Source: Acetobacteraceae bacterium
GTDB taxonomy: Bacteria; Pseudomonadota; Alphaproteobacteria; Acetobacterales; Acetobacteraceae
Length of the DNA stretch: 64,000 nt
Direction: 5' to 3'
NCBI GenBank assembly: GCA_003164135.1
Contig: PLSD01000028.1
Span: 102,498 to 166,497 of the forward strand
A program made the translations under genes and the position numbers. Every line of letters begins with the position of its first letter. Position 1 is the first letter of the stretch. Below the pieces are notes generated by a model. It did not search any database. It was given only the letters and a program-made list of their open reading frames with translations, and was not told the DNA's origin. This document shows, piece after piece, positions 30,687-40,196 of the stretch.

Positions 30687-31889
30687 ATGCGCAAACTCGC
30701 CACCCTGCTCGCTCTCTCCCTGCTTGCCGCCCCCGCGCATGCGCAGGATATAGCGCCGCCGCTGGTACAGGCGGAAAACGCTTTTGCCATCGACCTTTAC
30801 GGACAACTCCGCCAGCAGCCGGGCAATCTGTTCTTCTCACCCTCCAGCATCAGCACCGCGCTCAGCATGGTCTACGTCGGCGCCAAAGGCGGCACGGCGG
30901 CGGAAATCGCGCAGGTGCTGCATCTGCCGCCCAAATGGTCGCAGGCGGATTTTCTAAAAGCCGTGCCACAGCCGGTGACGTCCGCGCGAAGCGATGCGTT
31001 CCAACTCCACGCCGCCAACGCGCTCTGGGGCGCGCAAGGCTACAACTTCCACCACGCCTACATCGCCAGCATCAAAACCAATTTTGGCGGCGCGCTGTAC
31101 CCCACAAATTTCAACAACCCCGATGCCGCCGCGGGCAAAATCAACGCCTGGGTTTCCGATCAGACCCAAGGCAAAATCCCCAATCTGATAAGTCCCGGTG
31201 CCCTCACTCCGGCCACCCGCCTGGTCCTGACCAACGCCATTTATTTCAAGGCCGCCTGGAACCAGCCGTTCGATAAATCCGCGACGGATCAGCAAGCATT
31301 TCATCTGGCACCTGGCAACGACACCCCAGTGCGCATGATGCACATGACCTCCCGTTTCCCGCTTGCCCAAGCGGACGGCGCGCAAATCCTCACGCTGCCC
31401 TATCGCGGCGATGCCTCAATGGTGATCATCTTGCCCACGCACATCGATGGTCTCGCAGCGCTCGCAACAAGCCTGAGCACGGACGAACTCAACGACTGGT
31501 CCGCCAACAGCCCCCAGACACTGGTCGAGCTTTCCCTTCCCAAATTCACCAGCACCAGCAATTTCAACCTGAATGACGTGCTACAAAAACTGGGCATGAA
31601 AGACTCTTTCGCCCCCGGCACGGCGGATTTCTCCGGCATCGCCACCGACCCGGTGCATCCCCTCTATATCGGTGCAGTGATCCATAATGCGTATATCGGC
31701 GTCGACGAAAGCAAGACCGAAGCCGCGGCCGCCACGGGCATAATCATGGTCGCCACCGCGTCTGCTCCAGAGGCGCCAGTCACCCCCGTCCCCTTCACCG
31801 CCGACCACCCGTTCCTCTACCTCATCCGCGACAACGCTACCGGCGCCATCCTCTTCATGGGCCGTGTCGAAAATCCGTCAGAGCCGTAA
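30687..31889 (+). CDS. secreted serpin family protease inhibitor
   Basis: Signal peptide MRKLATLLALSLLAAPAHAQ; NLFFSPSSISTALSMVYVGAKGGTAAEIAQVLH; ATRLVLTNAIYFKAAWNQPFD; reactive-loop hinge TEAAAATGIIMVATASAPEAP; ADHPFLYLIRDNATGAILFMGRVENP. Confidence 0.95.
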   Translation: MRKLATLLALSLLAAPAHAQDIAPPLVQAENAFAIDLYGQLRQQPGNLFFSPSSISTALSMVYVGAKGGTAAEIAQVLHLPPKWSQADFLKAVPQPVTSARSDAFQLHAANALWGAQGYNFHHAYIASIKTNFGGALYPTNFNNPDAAAGKINAWVSDQTQGKIPNLISPGALTPATRLVLTNAIYFKAAWNQPFDKSATDQQAFHLAPGNDTPVRMMHMTSRFPLAQADGAQILTLPYRGDASMVIILPTHIDGLAALATSLSTDELNDWSANSPQTLVELSLPKFTSTSNFNLNDVLQKLGMKDSFAPGTADFSGIATDPVHPLYIGAVIHNAYIGVDESKTEAAAATGIIMVATASAPEAPVTPVPFTADHPFLYLIRDNATGAILFMGRVENPSEP

Positions 31890-32678
31890 CGTCACGCTCA
31901 CCGGCACATGGTCGGAGGGCTGCTCCCAGTTGCGCGCCTCTTGCAGAATTTTATACCCCGTCAACCCAGCCTCCAGGTCGCGGCTCACCCACACATGGTC
32001 CAGCCGCCGCCCCCGGTTGGAGGCCTCCCAGTCACGGTTGCGGTACGACCACCACGTGTAGAGCTTTTGCTCCGGCGGCACAAAATGCCGCAGCGCATCG
32101 ACAAACCCTTCGCCCATCCACGCATTCAGCCCCGCGGTTTCCACCGGCGTGTGGCTAACAATCCCCAATAACTGCTTATGGTTCCACACATCGTTTTCCA
32201 GCGGGGCGATGTTCAAATCCCCCACCAGCACAGCCCGCGCCGGCGGATAAGTGGCAAAATGCGCCCGCGCCTCGGCGATGAAATCCAGCTTATGCCCAAA
32301 TTTAACGTTTTGTTCCCGGTCTGGAATATCGCCGCCCGCGGGCACATAAAAATTATGTAACGTTATCGGCGCGCCACCGGTTTCCACCCGCGCGGAAACA
32401 TGCCGGCAGTCGTTCCTGCCACACCAGTCCGGCGTATTTTCCACTAACACAATCGGCAAACGTGACAATATCGCAACCCCGTTATAGCCCTTCATGCCGC
32501 GCTTAAGCACGTGGGCAAACCCGATTTCCCCGGCAATTGCCTCAGGAAACAACTCATCGGGCACTTTGGTTTCCTGCAAACAAATCACATCCGGCTGCAA
32601 TCCTGCCATAAGTTTATGCAACAAACCCTGGCGCAGCCGTAATGAATTGATATTCCAGGTAGCGATCGTAAGATCCAT
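31878..32678 (-). CDS. xth: exodeoxyribonuclease III
   Basis: IATWNINSLRLRQGLLHKLM; DVICLQETKVPDELFP; YTWWSYRNRDWEASNRGRRLDHVWVS; PSDHVPVSVTL. Confidence 0.94.
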   Translation of the reverse strand: MDLTIATWNINSLRLRQGLLHKLMAGLQPDVICLQETKVPDELFPEAIAGEIGFAHVLKRGMKGYNGVAILSRLPIVLVENTPDWCGRNDCRHVSARVETGGAPITLHNFYVPAGGDIPDREQNVKFGHKLDFIAEARAHFATYPPARAVLVGDLNIAPLENDVWNHKQLLGIVSHTPVETAGLNAWMGEGFVDALRHFVPPEQKLYTWWSYRNRDWEASNRGRRLDHVWVSRDLEAGLTGYKILQEARNWEQPSDHVPVSVTLRL

Positions 32679-32684
32679 GAGACT

Positions 32685-33392
32685 CTAGCCGCCGGACTGA
32701 ATCGGCGAACTGCCTGTATTATATTGAAAAAGTGAATCCGGATACGGCCCGCCGGGCACAACATCATACAGGCTCACCCGCGTCTGCCGCCCTTGCGCGT
32801 CCACCACCACCCATTGCCGCAGTTCCAGCGGATTGGTGCCGAACACCAGCGTCAGGCTGCCGGCGCCGGCTTTATCCTTGCGGATTAAAGTAATGTCATC
32901 TTCCCCCGGCTGGACCTGCATATTTGTCACCACCACGCCGGCGGAATTCAAATTCACATGCTCTGCCAGAAGAATCCCCAACGGCGTGCTGCCGAGCGGA
33001 ATATTCGTCGTCTGGTCCAACTGCGGATCGTAATATACCAGCAGCCCAAACCCGGCCACGAGCAGTTGCTTGTCCGGCGGATCATACTCAAACCGCATTT
33101 TCCCCGGCCGTTCCAGCCAGGCCTTGCCGGTGCGCGTCGATCCATCCGCCGCCACTTGCAGAAAATTTGCGGTCAACCCGGTCTGCTTGTTGAGGTAAGT
33201 TTCAACCTGCGAAATCAGTGTTTGATCAGCGGGCGTTAACACAAACGGAGAACTCTGCGCCATTGCAGGCGCAGAGTTCATCAGAAACAATCCTAGAATC
33301 GCTGCCAAAGCAACGCGGCAGCGGGGGGAAGTCACGGCCTTAAGTCGCGCTACGGCGGCTTGCGGCTTCGGTTTTGTTCGAGGAAAGGGCAT
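32685..33392 (-). CDS. lolA: outer-membrane lipoprotein carrier LolA-like protein
   Basis: VETYLNKQTGLTANFLQVAADGSTRTGKAWLERPGKMRFEYDPPDKQLLVAGFGLLVYYDPQLDQTTNIPLGSTPLGILL. Confidence 0.88.
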   Translation of the reverse strand: MPFPRTKPKPQAAVARLKAVTSPRCRVALAAILGLFLMNSAPAMAQSSPFVLTPADQTLISQVETYLNKQTGLTANFLQVAADGSTRTGKAWLERPGKMRFEYDPPDKQLLVAGFGLLVYYDPQLDQTTNIPLGSTPLGILLAEHVNLNSAGVVVTNMQVQPGEDDITLIRKDKAGAGSLTLVFGTNPLELRQWVVVDAQGRQTRVSLYDVVPGGPYPDSLFQYNTGSSPIQSGG

Positions 33393-33747
33393 CAGTCATA
33401 ATATGCCGGGTTTCCCGCAAAAATGCAGCCCCCTTCACCGTGCGCTGTACGAGCACGCTGCGGCGGTCCGCCGGGTCCACCTTGCGGCGAACGAAATCCA
33501 ACTCCGTCAACCGATCCAACGCACGGGTGATCGCAGGCTTGGAAACATTCAGATCCTGCGCCAGACCGCGCACGGTATGTCCGCCATCGTTCAGGTAGCA
33601 GGTGAGAAACACACCGAGCTGCCGGGCCGAAAGATCCACGCCCTCGCGCCGTACCAGGGAAACAATTGTATCACGAAGAATTCCAACCAACTGGTCGGAA
33701 GAAAGTTGTGCCGCCATAAACTTCAGATCCTTAACTAAAAAGTGCAA
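33340..33747 (-). CDS. MarR family transcriptional regulator
   Basis: LSARQLGVFLTCYLNDGGHTVRGLAQDLNVSKPAITRALDRLTELDFVRRKVDPADRRSVLVQRTVKG; real start may be 33717. Confidence 0.88.
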   Translation of the reverse strand: MHFLVKDLKFMAAQLSSDQLVGILRDTIVSLVRREGVDLSARQLGVFLTCYLNDGGHTVRGLAQDLNVSKPAITRALDRLTELDFVRRKVDPADRRSVLVQRTVKGAAFLRETRHIMTDALSSNKTEAASRRSAT

Positions 33748-34020
33748 AAGCCGTCTTATTTTAACTTTTTAAACTGTGGCCTTATATCGGAACGGCTGAA
33801 GACCAGCACGCCGTTCAAACGAACATAGCTGACAATCGGCCGAACCGGGAGCCACTCCCCGCTTGCTCCACTGCGCGGGAAACCCAAACTCGGCACCATC
33901 GCGCAATCAAACAAGCATGATTGCAATTAAGCATTGTTCCGCAATAGTTCAAGCCAATAAACATATATTCAGGTCAATAAAAGCATTAAATCATTGCAAC
34001 TTCATCGCGCCGCCGCGGGC

Positions 34021-35451
34021 TTATTCATCTCGTGATTGTAATCGCTGCTCCATGCCCGCAAGTGTTTCAACCGCCGCGAGAAGGGCCCGCAGCGTCTGCG
34101 CTTCGCCGCCTTCCGGCCGGCCCGGGCGGCTGGAATCGTTCCACGCATATACATCCACATGCGCCCAGGCAATCCGTGCAGGAACAAAACGTTGCAGGAA
34201 CAGTGCCGCAACAATCGCACCGGCCATCGGCTTGGCAGAGACGGTGTTAAGGTCGGCAACCGGGCTGTCCAGCCACGCCGCATAGCCATCAAATAACGGC
34301 AGGCGCCAGAGTGGATCATTGGCCAATTGACCCGCCGCCAGAATTGTTTCCGCCAGTTGATCATTGTTACAGAACAACGCCGGCAGATCCGGCCCCAGCG
34401 CCGCGCGCGCCGCACCCGTCAACGTTGCAGCGTCTATCAACCAATCAGGTGATTCGCGCGCCGCCTCGGCAAGCAGATCACACAACACCAGCCGCCCTTC
34501 CGCGTCGGTATTGCCAACTTCAACGCTCAATCCAGCAACAGTTTGTAACACGTCGGACGGGCGCATGGCATGGCCCGAAACACTGTTCTCCACGCAGCCA
34601 ATGCGTAACTGCAACCGCAACGGCAAATCCAGCGCCATCACCGCCTGCGCAAGCCCCAACAAAATTGCAGCCCCGCCCATATCTTTTTTCATACGAAGCA
34701 TCGCCGAGCTGGGCTTGAGATCATAGCCGCCGGTGTCGAAACACACGCCCTTGCCGCAGAGCGAGAGCAGCGGGGCGTGCGCGTCTGTCTGTGATCCTTG
34801 CCATGTCAGCACTACTGTCTCAGCGCCACGGTCCGAGCCCGCTCCCACCGCCGCCAGTGCTGGATAGCGCGTAGCCAGCGCCTCCCCCCGCACCCGCACC
34901 GCCTGCGCGCCAAACCGTTCGCCAACCGCCAGCACCGCCTGCGCCAACTCGGCCGGTCCCAATAGGTTAGCCGGTGTGTTGATCAAGTCCCGCGCCAGGC
35001 AAACCGCCTGCGCAATCACCCGCACCCGCAACGGAACCTGGCCAGGTGTTAGTTGCGCCGGCAATTTTTTGTTCTGGGTTTTTAGCTGGTCGAACCGGTA
35101 GGCCCCCAGCAGAAAACCAAGTGCGGCCTCTTCGGCGGCAAACTCCCCCGGCTCAATCCGCCACACCTTGCCGCTGGGTAACGCCCCCGCCGCCGCGCCA
35201 AAACCATGCAGCGCAGGCCCCGTGCCCAAGCCGAGCAAAGCCGCTTGCAATCCCTCGCTACCGGGCAGCAGCACAACCGCACCCGCCTGCGCGGTAAAGC
35301 CTTGCACCCGGACAATAGCGGCGTGCGCAGGGTCAAGCCGCGCTAACAAACCGGCCACTCCGTCCGGCCTTACGCCATAAAGCGGCAGCGCCGCCTTGCC
35401 ATCCACAGCTAGCCCCGCCAGTTCCTGCTCCATGCCCGACTCCATCTTCAT
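34021..35451 (-). CDS. leucyl aminopeptidase family (M17) protein
   Basis: LCGKGVCFDTGGYDLKPSSAMLRMKKDMGGAAILLGLAQA; NTDAEGRLVLCDLLAEA; DAATLTGAARAALG. Confidence 0.95.
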   Translation of the reverse strand: MKMESGMEQELAGLAVDGKAALPLYGVRPDGVAGLLARLDPAHAAIVRVQGFTAQAGAVVLLPGSEGLQAALLGLGTGPALHGFGAAAGALPSGKVWRIEPGEFAAEEAALGFLLGAYRFDQLKTQNKKLPAQLTPGQVPLRVRVIAQAVCLARDLINTPANLLGPAELAQAVLAVGERFGAQAVRVRGEALATRYPALAAVGAGSDRGAETVVLTWQGSQTDAHAPLLSLCGKGVCFDTGGYDLKPSSAMLRMKKDMGGAAILLGLAQAVMALDLPLRLQLRIGCVENSVSGHAMRPSDVLQTVAGLSVEVGNTDAEGRLVLCDLLAEAARESPDWLIDAATLTGAARAALGPDLPALFCNNDQLAETILAAGQLANDPLWRLPLFDGYAAWLDSPVADLNTVSAKPMAGAIVAALFLQRFVPARIAWAHVDVYAWNDSSRPGRPEGGEAQTLRALLAAVETLAGMEQRLQSRDE

Positions 35452-35496
35452 CGGGCTGTTATATCAGGCGGCGGGGCGCAGGGGGATGCTGGCTAT

Positions 35497-35742
35497 CTAA
35501 TGCAGCCGCTCAATCCCCACGGCAGCCACGCGCCCCTCGCGTTGCTGCAAGGCAAAGCGCACGCGCTCTCCCTCGTTCAGCTTGCGCAGGCCGGCATGCT
35601 GTACCGCGCTGATATGGACGAAAATATCGTCCCCGCCGGCATCCGGCGCTATAAAACCATAGCCCTTTCCGGGGTTGAACCATTTGACAATTCCCGTGAG
35701 GGCGGATTGCTGGCCTACATTGTCATCCTGCATCGTTTCCAT
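35497..35742 (-). CDS. cold-shock domain protein
   Basis: TGIVKWFNPGKGYGFIAPDAGGDDIFVHISAVQHAGL. Confidence 0.96.
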   Translation of the reverse strand: METMQDDNVGQQSALTGIVKWFNPGKGYGFIAPDAGGDDIFVHISAVQHAGLRKLNEGERVRFALQQREGRVAAVGIERLH

Positions 35743-35848
35743 ATCGACACCTTTCTTACACCGGAACTTAACCGGGCGTGGGTCATTATGCCGGTCACGT
35801 CCGCCGGCATCGTCAGACTACGCGCATTAATCAGGAATTATCAAATGG

Positions 35849-35875
35849 AACATGTGCTGCAACGCAGCACATGTT
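35849..35875. promoter_or_regulatory. 12-bp-arm perfect hairpin between gcrA and cold-shock gene
   Basis: AACATGTGCTGC-AAC-GCAGCACATGTT. Confidence 0.6.
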
Positions 35876-35993
35876 TTAACACACGCACGAAAAACCGGAC
35901 CGTCCGGGGCGATACGCTCGATGCGATGCAACCCCGGACAATCCGGCTCTCAAAGGCTCAAACTTTCCCCCGGCTCGGCGCCGGAGAACAAAA

Positions 35994-36443
35994 TCAGGCA
36001 GCATCCTCGCGGCGGTCACGCACCCGCACGTAGGCAATGGCCGCATGTTCTTCGCAATAGGGTTTCCCCGTTACGGCGGAGGCATTGCAGAAGTGGAAAC
36101 TCGGCTTGCCGGGTTCCCCGATCGGCCAGCAGCACGGTGTCGCGCGCTGGCTGTACTTCGCCGCCGGCATCATCGCCCGCAAGGCCGGCAACGGCGCGGA
36201 CATGGCAGCCGAGAGCGGCGGCAGTGTCGCCCCCTGCACCCGTTTGGGCACCGCTGCGCGTGGAGCCGCGGCCTCACCCTCATGGCGGCGGATCGGCGAC
36301 GGGCGCGGCGGCAGGCTCAGACGATGAGCTTTCCCGACGACCGCATTTTTCGAAATATTTAACCTACGACCAATTTCAGCGGTCGAAAGCCCTTCGGCCC
36401 ACAAGCTCCGCAATTTAGCAATTGCCTCTTCCGTCCACTCCAT
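35994..36443 (-). CDS. gcrA: GcrA cell-cycle regulator
   Basis: MEWTEEAIAKLRSLWAEGLSTAEIGRRLNISKNAVVGKAHRLSLPPRPSPIRR; C-terminal CCWPIGEPGKPSFHFCNASAVTGKPYCEEHAAIAYVR. Confidence 0.95.
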   Translation of the reverse strand: MEWTEEAIAKLRSLWAEGLSTAEIGRRLNISKNAVVGKAHRLSLPPRPSPIRRHEGEAAAPRAAVPKRVQGATLPPLSAAMSAPLPALRAMMPAAKYSQRATPCCWPIGEPGKPSFHFCNASAVTGKPYCEEHAAIAYVRVRDRREDAA

Positions 36444-36549
36444 ATTGTGGCTCTCCTCACTCCAACTACAAAATACAGTAGAGAGAGCGAGGCTGACCCG
36501 CAATATCTAGCGGGGCATTCCCGAGTCCTTTTCTGTGGAAAACTTTATT

Positions 36550-37074
36550 TTACTTAACAGCCTCACCAGGGAAGACTCCCCAGAAATCCTCGCGCGCCAG
36601 GTAGCCGGTGTACTGCCCCACCGCCACCTTGCAGAAATCCGACGCCGGAGCGCAGGTAACCAGTATGCCGCTGACACCGTTCTGCAAATACGCGACGGCC
36701 GCCGCCCCATGGTCCGCGGCCGCGCGCAGCACCGCCTGCTGGGCCGTGATGTAGAAGGTCCGGCGCGCGCGCACTGTTGCCTCATGCACCCAGCCGGTGC
36801 CGCCGTCCGGCGCGCGCAACTGCCGCCACACGTCAAACTCGCCGATAATTTCCACCGGCAACCCGTCGCGCTGGTAAACCCAGGTAACAGGGTATTGGAA
36901 CCCCGGCCCTGCGCGGAAATTCACCTCGTTGGTGCGCAGCGACACAAAACGCGGCACCGGCAGCTTGGTCACCTGCCCCACCCCCGGCCCCGGGCCGGTG
37001 CCTTCGGGCACGGTGGTCCAGCCGCAGAGCAGCAATAACGCGAGGGCAAAGCCCCTCAACCACATACGGGGCAT
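36550..37074 (-). CDS. SH3-like domain protein with signal peptide
   Basis: MPRMWLRGFALALLLLCGW; RTNEVNFRAGPGFQYPVTWVYQRDGLPVEIIGEFDVWRQL. Confidence 0.87.
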   Translation of the reverse strand: MPRMWLRGFALALLLLCGWTTVPEGTGPGPGVGQVTKLPVPRFVSLRTNEVNFRAGPGFQYPVTWVYQRDGLPVEIIGEFDVWRQLRAPDGGTGWVHEATVRARRTFYITAQQAVLRAAADHGAAAVAYLQNGVSGILVTCAPASDFCKVAVGQYTGYLAREDFWGVFPGEAVK

Positions 37075-37817
37075 GCCGGATCCTTCCGCAACCTTATTTT
37101 CCTGAATTCCGCCGCCAGCGCGTCCCACACCAGCAGCCAGCCCGACATCGAGGTGCCGATGCCCATGATTTCCTTGAGCACTTCGGTCGCCTGCAAGGTG
37201 CCCATCACCCCGGTCACCGCGCCCAGCACCCCGGCCTCGGAGCAGCTCGGCACCAGCCCTTCGGGCGGCGGTTGCGGGTACAGGCAGCGATAGCATGGTC
37301 CCTCTGGGTCAGCGTGCGGTTTGAACGTGGAAAGCTGGCCTTCGAAGCGCAGCACCGCCGCGGTTACCAGCGTGCGCCGGGCCGCCACGCAGGCATCGGC
37401 GAGCAGGAAGCGCGTGGCGAAATTATCCGTGCCGTCGCAGACGATATCGTAACCTTCCACCAGTCCCGCCACGTTGGCCGCGTCCAGACGGTGGTTGTAG
37501 GTATTCACCTGCACCAGCGGGTTGATCCGCCGCATCGACTCGGCGGCCGACTCGACTTTCGGCCGGCCCAGATTTGGCATGCCATGCGCGATCTGGCGTT
37601 GCAGGTTGGAAAGCTCCAGCACATCGCCATCCACCAGGCCCATGGTGCCCACCCCGGCGGCGGCCAGGTACAAGGCCAGTGGCGAGCCCAGCCCGCCGGC
37701 GCCCACGATCAGCACTTTGGCAGCTTTCAGCCGCGCCTGCCCCACCCCGCCGACCTCGCGCAGTAGAATATGCCGCGCGTAGCGCTGAATTTCGTCCTCG
37801 GAAAAATTCAAATCCAT
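37056..37817 (-). CDS. moeB: HesA/MoeB/ThiF family adenylyltransferase
   Basis: RYARHILLREVGGVGQARLKAAKVLIVGAGGLGSPLALYLAAAGVGTMGLVDGDVLELSNLQRQIAH. Confidence 0.9.
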   Translation of the reverse strand: MDLNFSEDEIQRYARHILLREVGGVGQARLKAAKVLIVGAGGLGSPLALYLAAAGVGTMGLVDGDVLELSNLQRQIAHGMPNLGRPKVESAAESMRRINPLVQVNTYNHRLDAANVAGLVEGYDIVCDGTDNFATRFLLADACVAARRTLVTAAVLRFEGQLSTFKPHADPEGPCYRCLYPQPPPEGLVPSCSEAGVLGAVTGVMGTLQATEVLKEIMGIGTSMSGWLLVWDALAAEFRKIRLRKDPACPVCG

Positions 37818-37884
37818 GAGTCGTTATATGACGCCCCGCCCGGACGGCAAATTGCCGGGACCCAGCAAATTTTAATCCGCGGAT

Positions 37885-37899
37885 TTAATCGGGGCTTAA
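37885..37899. promoter_or_regulatory. candidate CtrA-type site TTAA-N7-TTAA
   Basis: TTAATCGGGGCTTAA upstream of the globin-coupled chemoreceptor. Confidence 0.4.
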
Positions 37900-37952
37900 G
37901 CTCCAGCCGGCCAGATTAGACCACCTGTTCTCACCCCCAAAAAGAAAGTCCC

Positions 37953-39473
37953 GTGATGCTGGATGCGAACCCGCTGGCCGATCGTCTCAACTTTATCAAC
38001 ATGAACGCGAAGGCGCTGGCACGGCTGAGGGGGATAAAAACCGTGATCCGCCAAGCGCTACCCACGGCGCTGCAAGCCTTCTATGCCAAGGCCGGGTCGG
38101 AGCCGGAGACCTCCGCCTTCTTCCCCAGCCAGGAGATGATGAAGCACGTCCAGGCACGGCAGATCGCGCATTGGAGCACCATCACCGAAGGCGATTTCGA
38201 CCAGAAATATCTGGAGGCGGTAACAAAAGTGGGCGAAATCCATGCCCGCATCGGGCTGGAGCCGCGTTGGTATATCGGCGGCTATGCGTTGATCCTGGAA
38301 CCGCTGATCGCCGCCGTGGTTGCGGCGCGCTGGCCCAAACGCCGGTTCTGGCAACGCCAGGAAGATGCCCAGGAGCTGAGCGCCGAATTGGCCGTGCTGG
38401 TGAAAGCAACGTTCCTGGATATGGACCTCGCCGTCTCGGTCTATCTAGGCGCCTCCGAGACAGCGCGCCTCGCCGCCGAATCCCGCGCCCAAACTTCCAT
38501 CCGAGAAACCGTTATGCAGACCGTGGGCACGGCCCTGAGCGCCCTGGCGGCTGGCGACCTCACACACCGCATCGGTGACGGCCTGCCCGAAGAGTACGCC
38601 GGGCTGCGCGAGGATTTTAACAGCGCGCTGGAGCGGCTAGCCGGTACACTTTCGGGTATTCAGGTAGCGACCAGCGTCATTAACAGCAGCATCGACGAAA
38701 TCTCCCGGGCGACGGACGATCTGGCGCGGCGGACCGAGCAGCAGGCTGCCAGTTTGCTGGAAACAACCACCGCGCTGACCGAGCTGACCGAGGGCGTGAA
38801 GCGCACTGCCAGTGGCGCGGCGCAGGCGCACGTCGCGGTGGGGGCGGCTAATTCCGGCGCCGCCAATTCGCGTAGCGTGGTGACGGAAGCGGGCGATGCG
38901 ATGAACAAGATCGAGGCGTCATCGCAGGAAATCAGTCAGATTATTGGACTGATCGACGATATTGCCTTCCAGACCAATCTGCTGGCGCTGAACGCCGGGG
39001 TGGAGGCGGCGCGGGCCGGGGATGCGGGGCGCGGGTTTGCCGTGGTGGCCTCGGAAGTGCGGGCCTTGGCGCAGCGCTCGGCGGAGGCGGCGAAGGCAAT
39101 TAAATCGCTGATTTCCACCTCGTCCTCGCAGGTGGTGCAGGGCGTGGAGCTGGTGCGTAAGACCGGGACGTCGCTGGAGAGTATCGGCACCAATGTGGCG
39201 CAGATCGAGGGGCTGGTTTCGGGTATTGCCCGCGCGGCGCAGCACCAGTCCGGCGGACTGAATCAGGTGAGCGAGGTGGTGAGCCAGATGAATATGGTGG
39301 TGCAGCAGAATGCCGCCATGGTGGAGGAAGCCTCCGCCGCGGTGCATTCACTGAAGAGTGAAATCAATGAGCTGAACCGCTCGATTTCCACATTCAAGAT
39401 CACCCGCACATCCCAGAGCGCGCCCAGGGCAGTGCCAGCGAGCAAGCTGCGGCGGCTGGCGGCGGTGGATTAG
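37953..39473 (+). CDS. globin-coupled sensor methyl-accepting chemotaxis protein
   Basis: N-terminal protoglobin-like region ([17 protein letters not shown]...[22 protein letters not shown]), HAMP-like linker, C-terminal MCP domain [54 protein letters not shown]. Confidence 0.93.
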   Translation: MMLDANPLADRLNFINMNAKALARLRGIKTVIRQALPTALQAFYAKAGSEPETSAFFPSQEMMKHVQARQIAHWSTITEGDFDQKYLEAVTKVGEIHARIGLEPRWYIGGYALILEPLIAAVVAARWPKRRFWQRQEDAQELSAELAVLVKATFLDMDLAVSVYLGASETARLAAESRAQTSIRETVMQTVGTALSALAAGDLTHRIGDGLPEEYAGLREDFNSALERLAGTLSGIQVATSVINSSIDEISRATDDLARRTEQQAASLLETTTALTELTEGVKRTASGAAQAHVAVGAANSGAANSRSVVTEAGDAMNKIEASSQEISQIIGLIDDIAFQTNLLALNAGVEAARAGDAGRGFAVVASEVRALAQRSAEAAKAIKSLISTSSSQVVQGVELVRKTGTSLESIGTNVAQIEGLVSGIARAAQHQSGGLNQVSEVVSQMNMVVQQNAAMVEEASAAVHSLKSEINELNRSISTFKITRTSQSAPRAVPASKLRRLAAVD

Positions 39474-40159
39474 CGGGATTTGCCGGTGTTTGGGCCGTAG
39501 ACCTGGGCAAATTGAGCGAGGGCATCGGCGACTTGCGCATCGGTAAGTAGCGCGGGGCCGCCGGCGGCGAGCGAGAGCAGGTATTGCTGGGCGAGGGTTT
39601 CCAGCTCGGTGGCGGCACTCAACGCGGCTTCGATGGTTTTGCCGGTGGCGATGCCGCCGTGGCTGGCCATGAGGCAGGCGGTGCGGTCTTCCAGCGCTTG
39701 CAGCACATGGGCGGAAAGTTCCGCCGTGCCGAACAAGGCGTAGGGGGCGCAGCGGACGGGAGCGCCGCCGAAGCGGGCGATCATGTAATGGCAGGCGGGA
39801 ATTTCGCGCCGGGCCATGGAGAGCGCGGTGCAATAGGGCGCGTGATGGTGCACCACGCCGCCGACCTGCGGGCGGGCGAGGTAGATGTCCAGGTGGAAGC
39901 GCCATTCCGAGGAGGGGCGGTAGTCGCCATCGTAAGCGCCGTATTCACCGTCCAGACGGATGAGGGGGAGCATTTCCGGCGTTAGCTGGTCGTAGGGGAT
40001 GGCGGAGGGGGTGATGAGGATGCCTTGCTCGGTGCGGCAGGACAGATTGCCGGAGGTGCCTTGCGCGAGACCACGCGCGGCCATGGCTCGGGCGGCGGCG
40101 ATGAGGGCGGTGCGGTCGTGCATCATGCTTGCTCGTAACACGGGGGGCGGCGGGGTCAA
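39470..40159 (-). CDS. class II aldolase/adducin family protein
   Basis: [86 protein letters not shown]. Confidence 0.92.
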   Translation of the reverse strand: MTPPPPVLRASMMHDRTALIAAARAMAARGLAQGTSGNLSCRTEQGILITPSAIPYDQLTPEMLPLIRLDGEYGAYDGDYRPSSEWRFHLDIYLARPQVGGVVHHHAPYCTALSMARREIPACHYMIARFGGAPVRCAPYALFGTAELSAHVLQALEDRTACLMASHGGIATGKTIEAALSAATELETLAQQYLLSLAAGGPALLTDAQVADALAQFAQVYGPNTGKSR

Positions 40160-40196
40160 TCTGGCGCTATTTTAAGTTGCATAATATATAGAGTGT

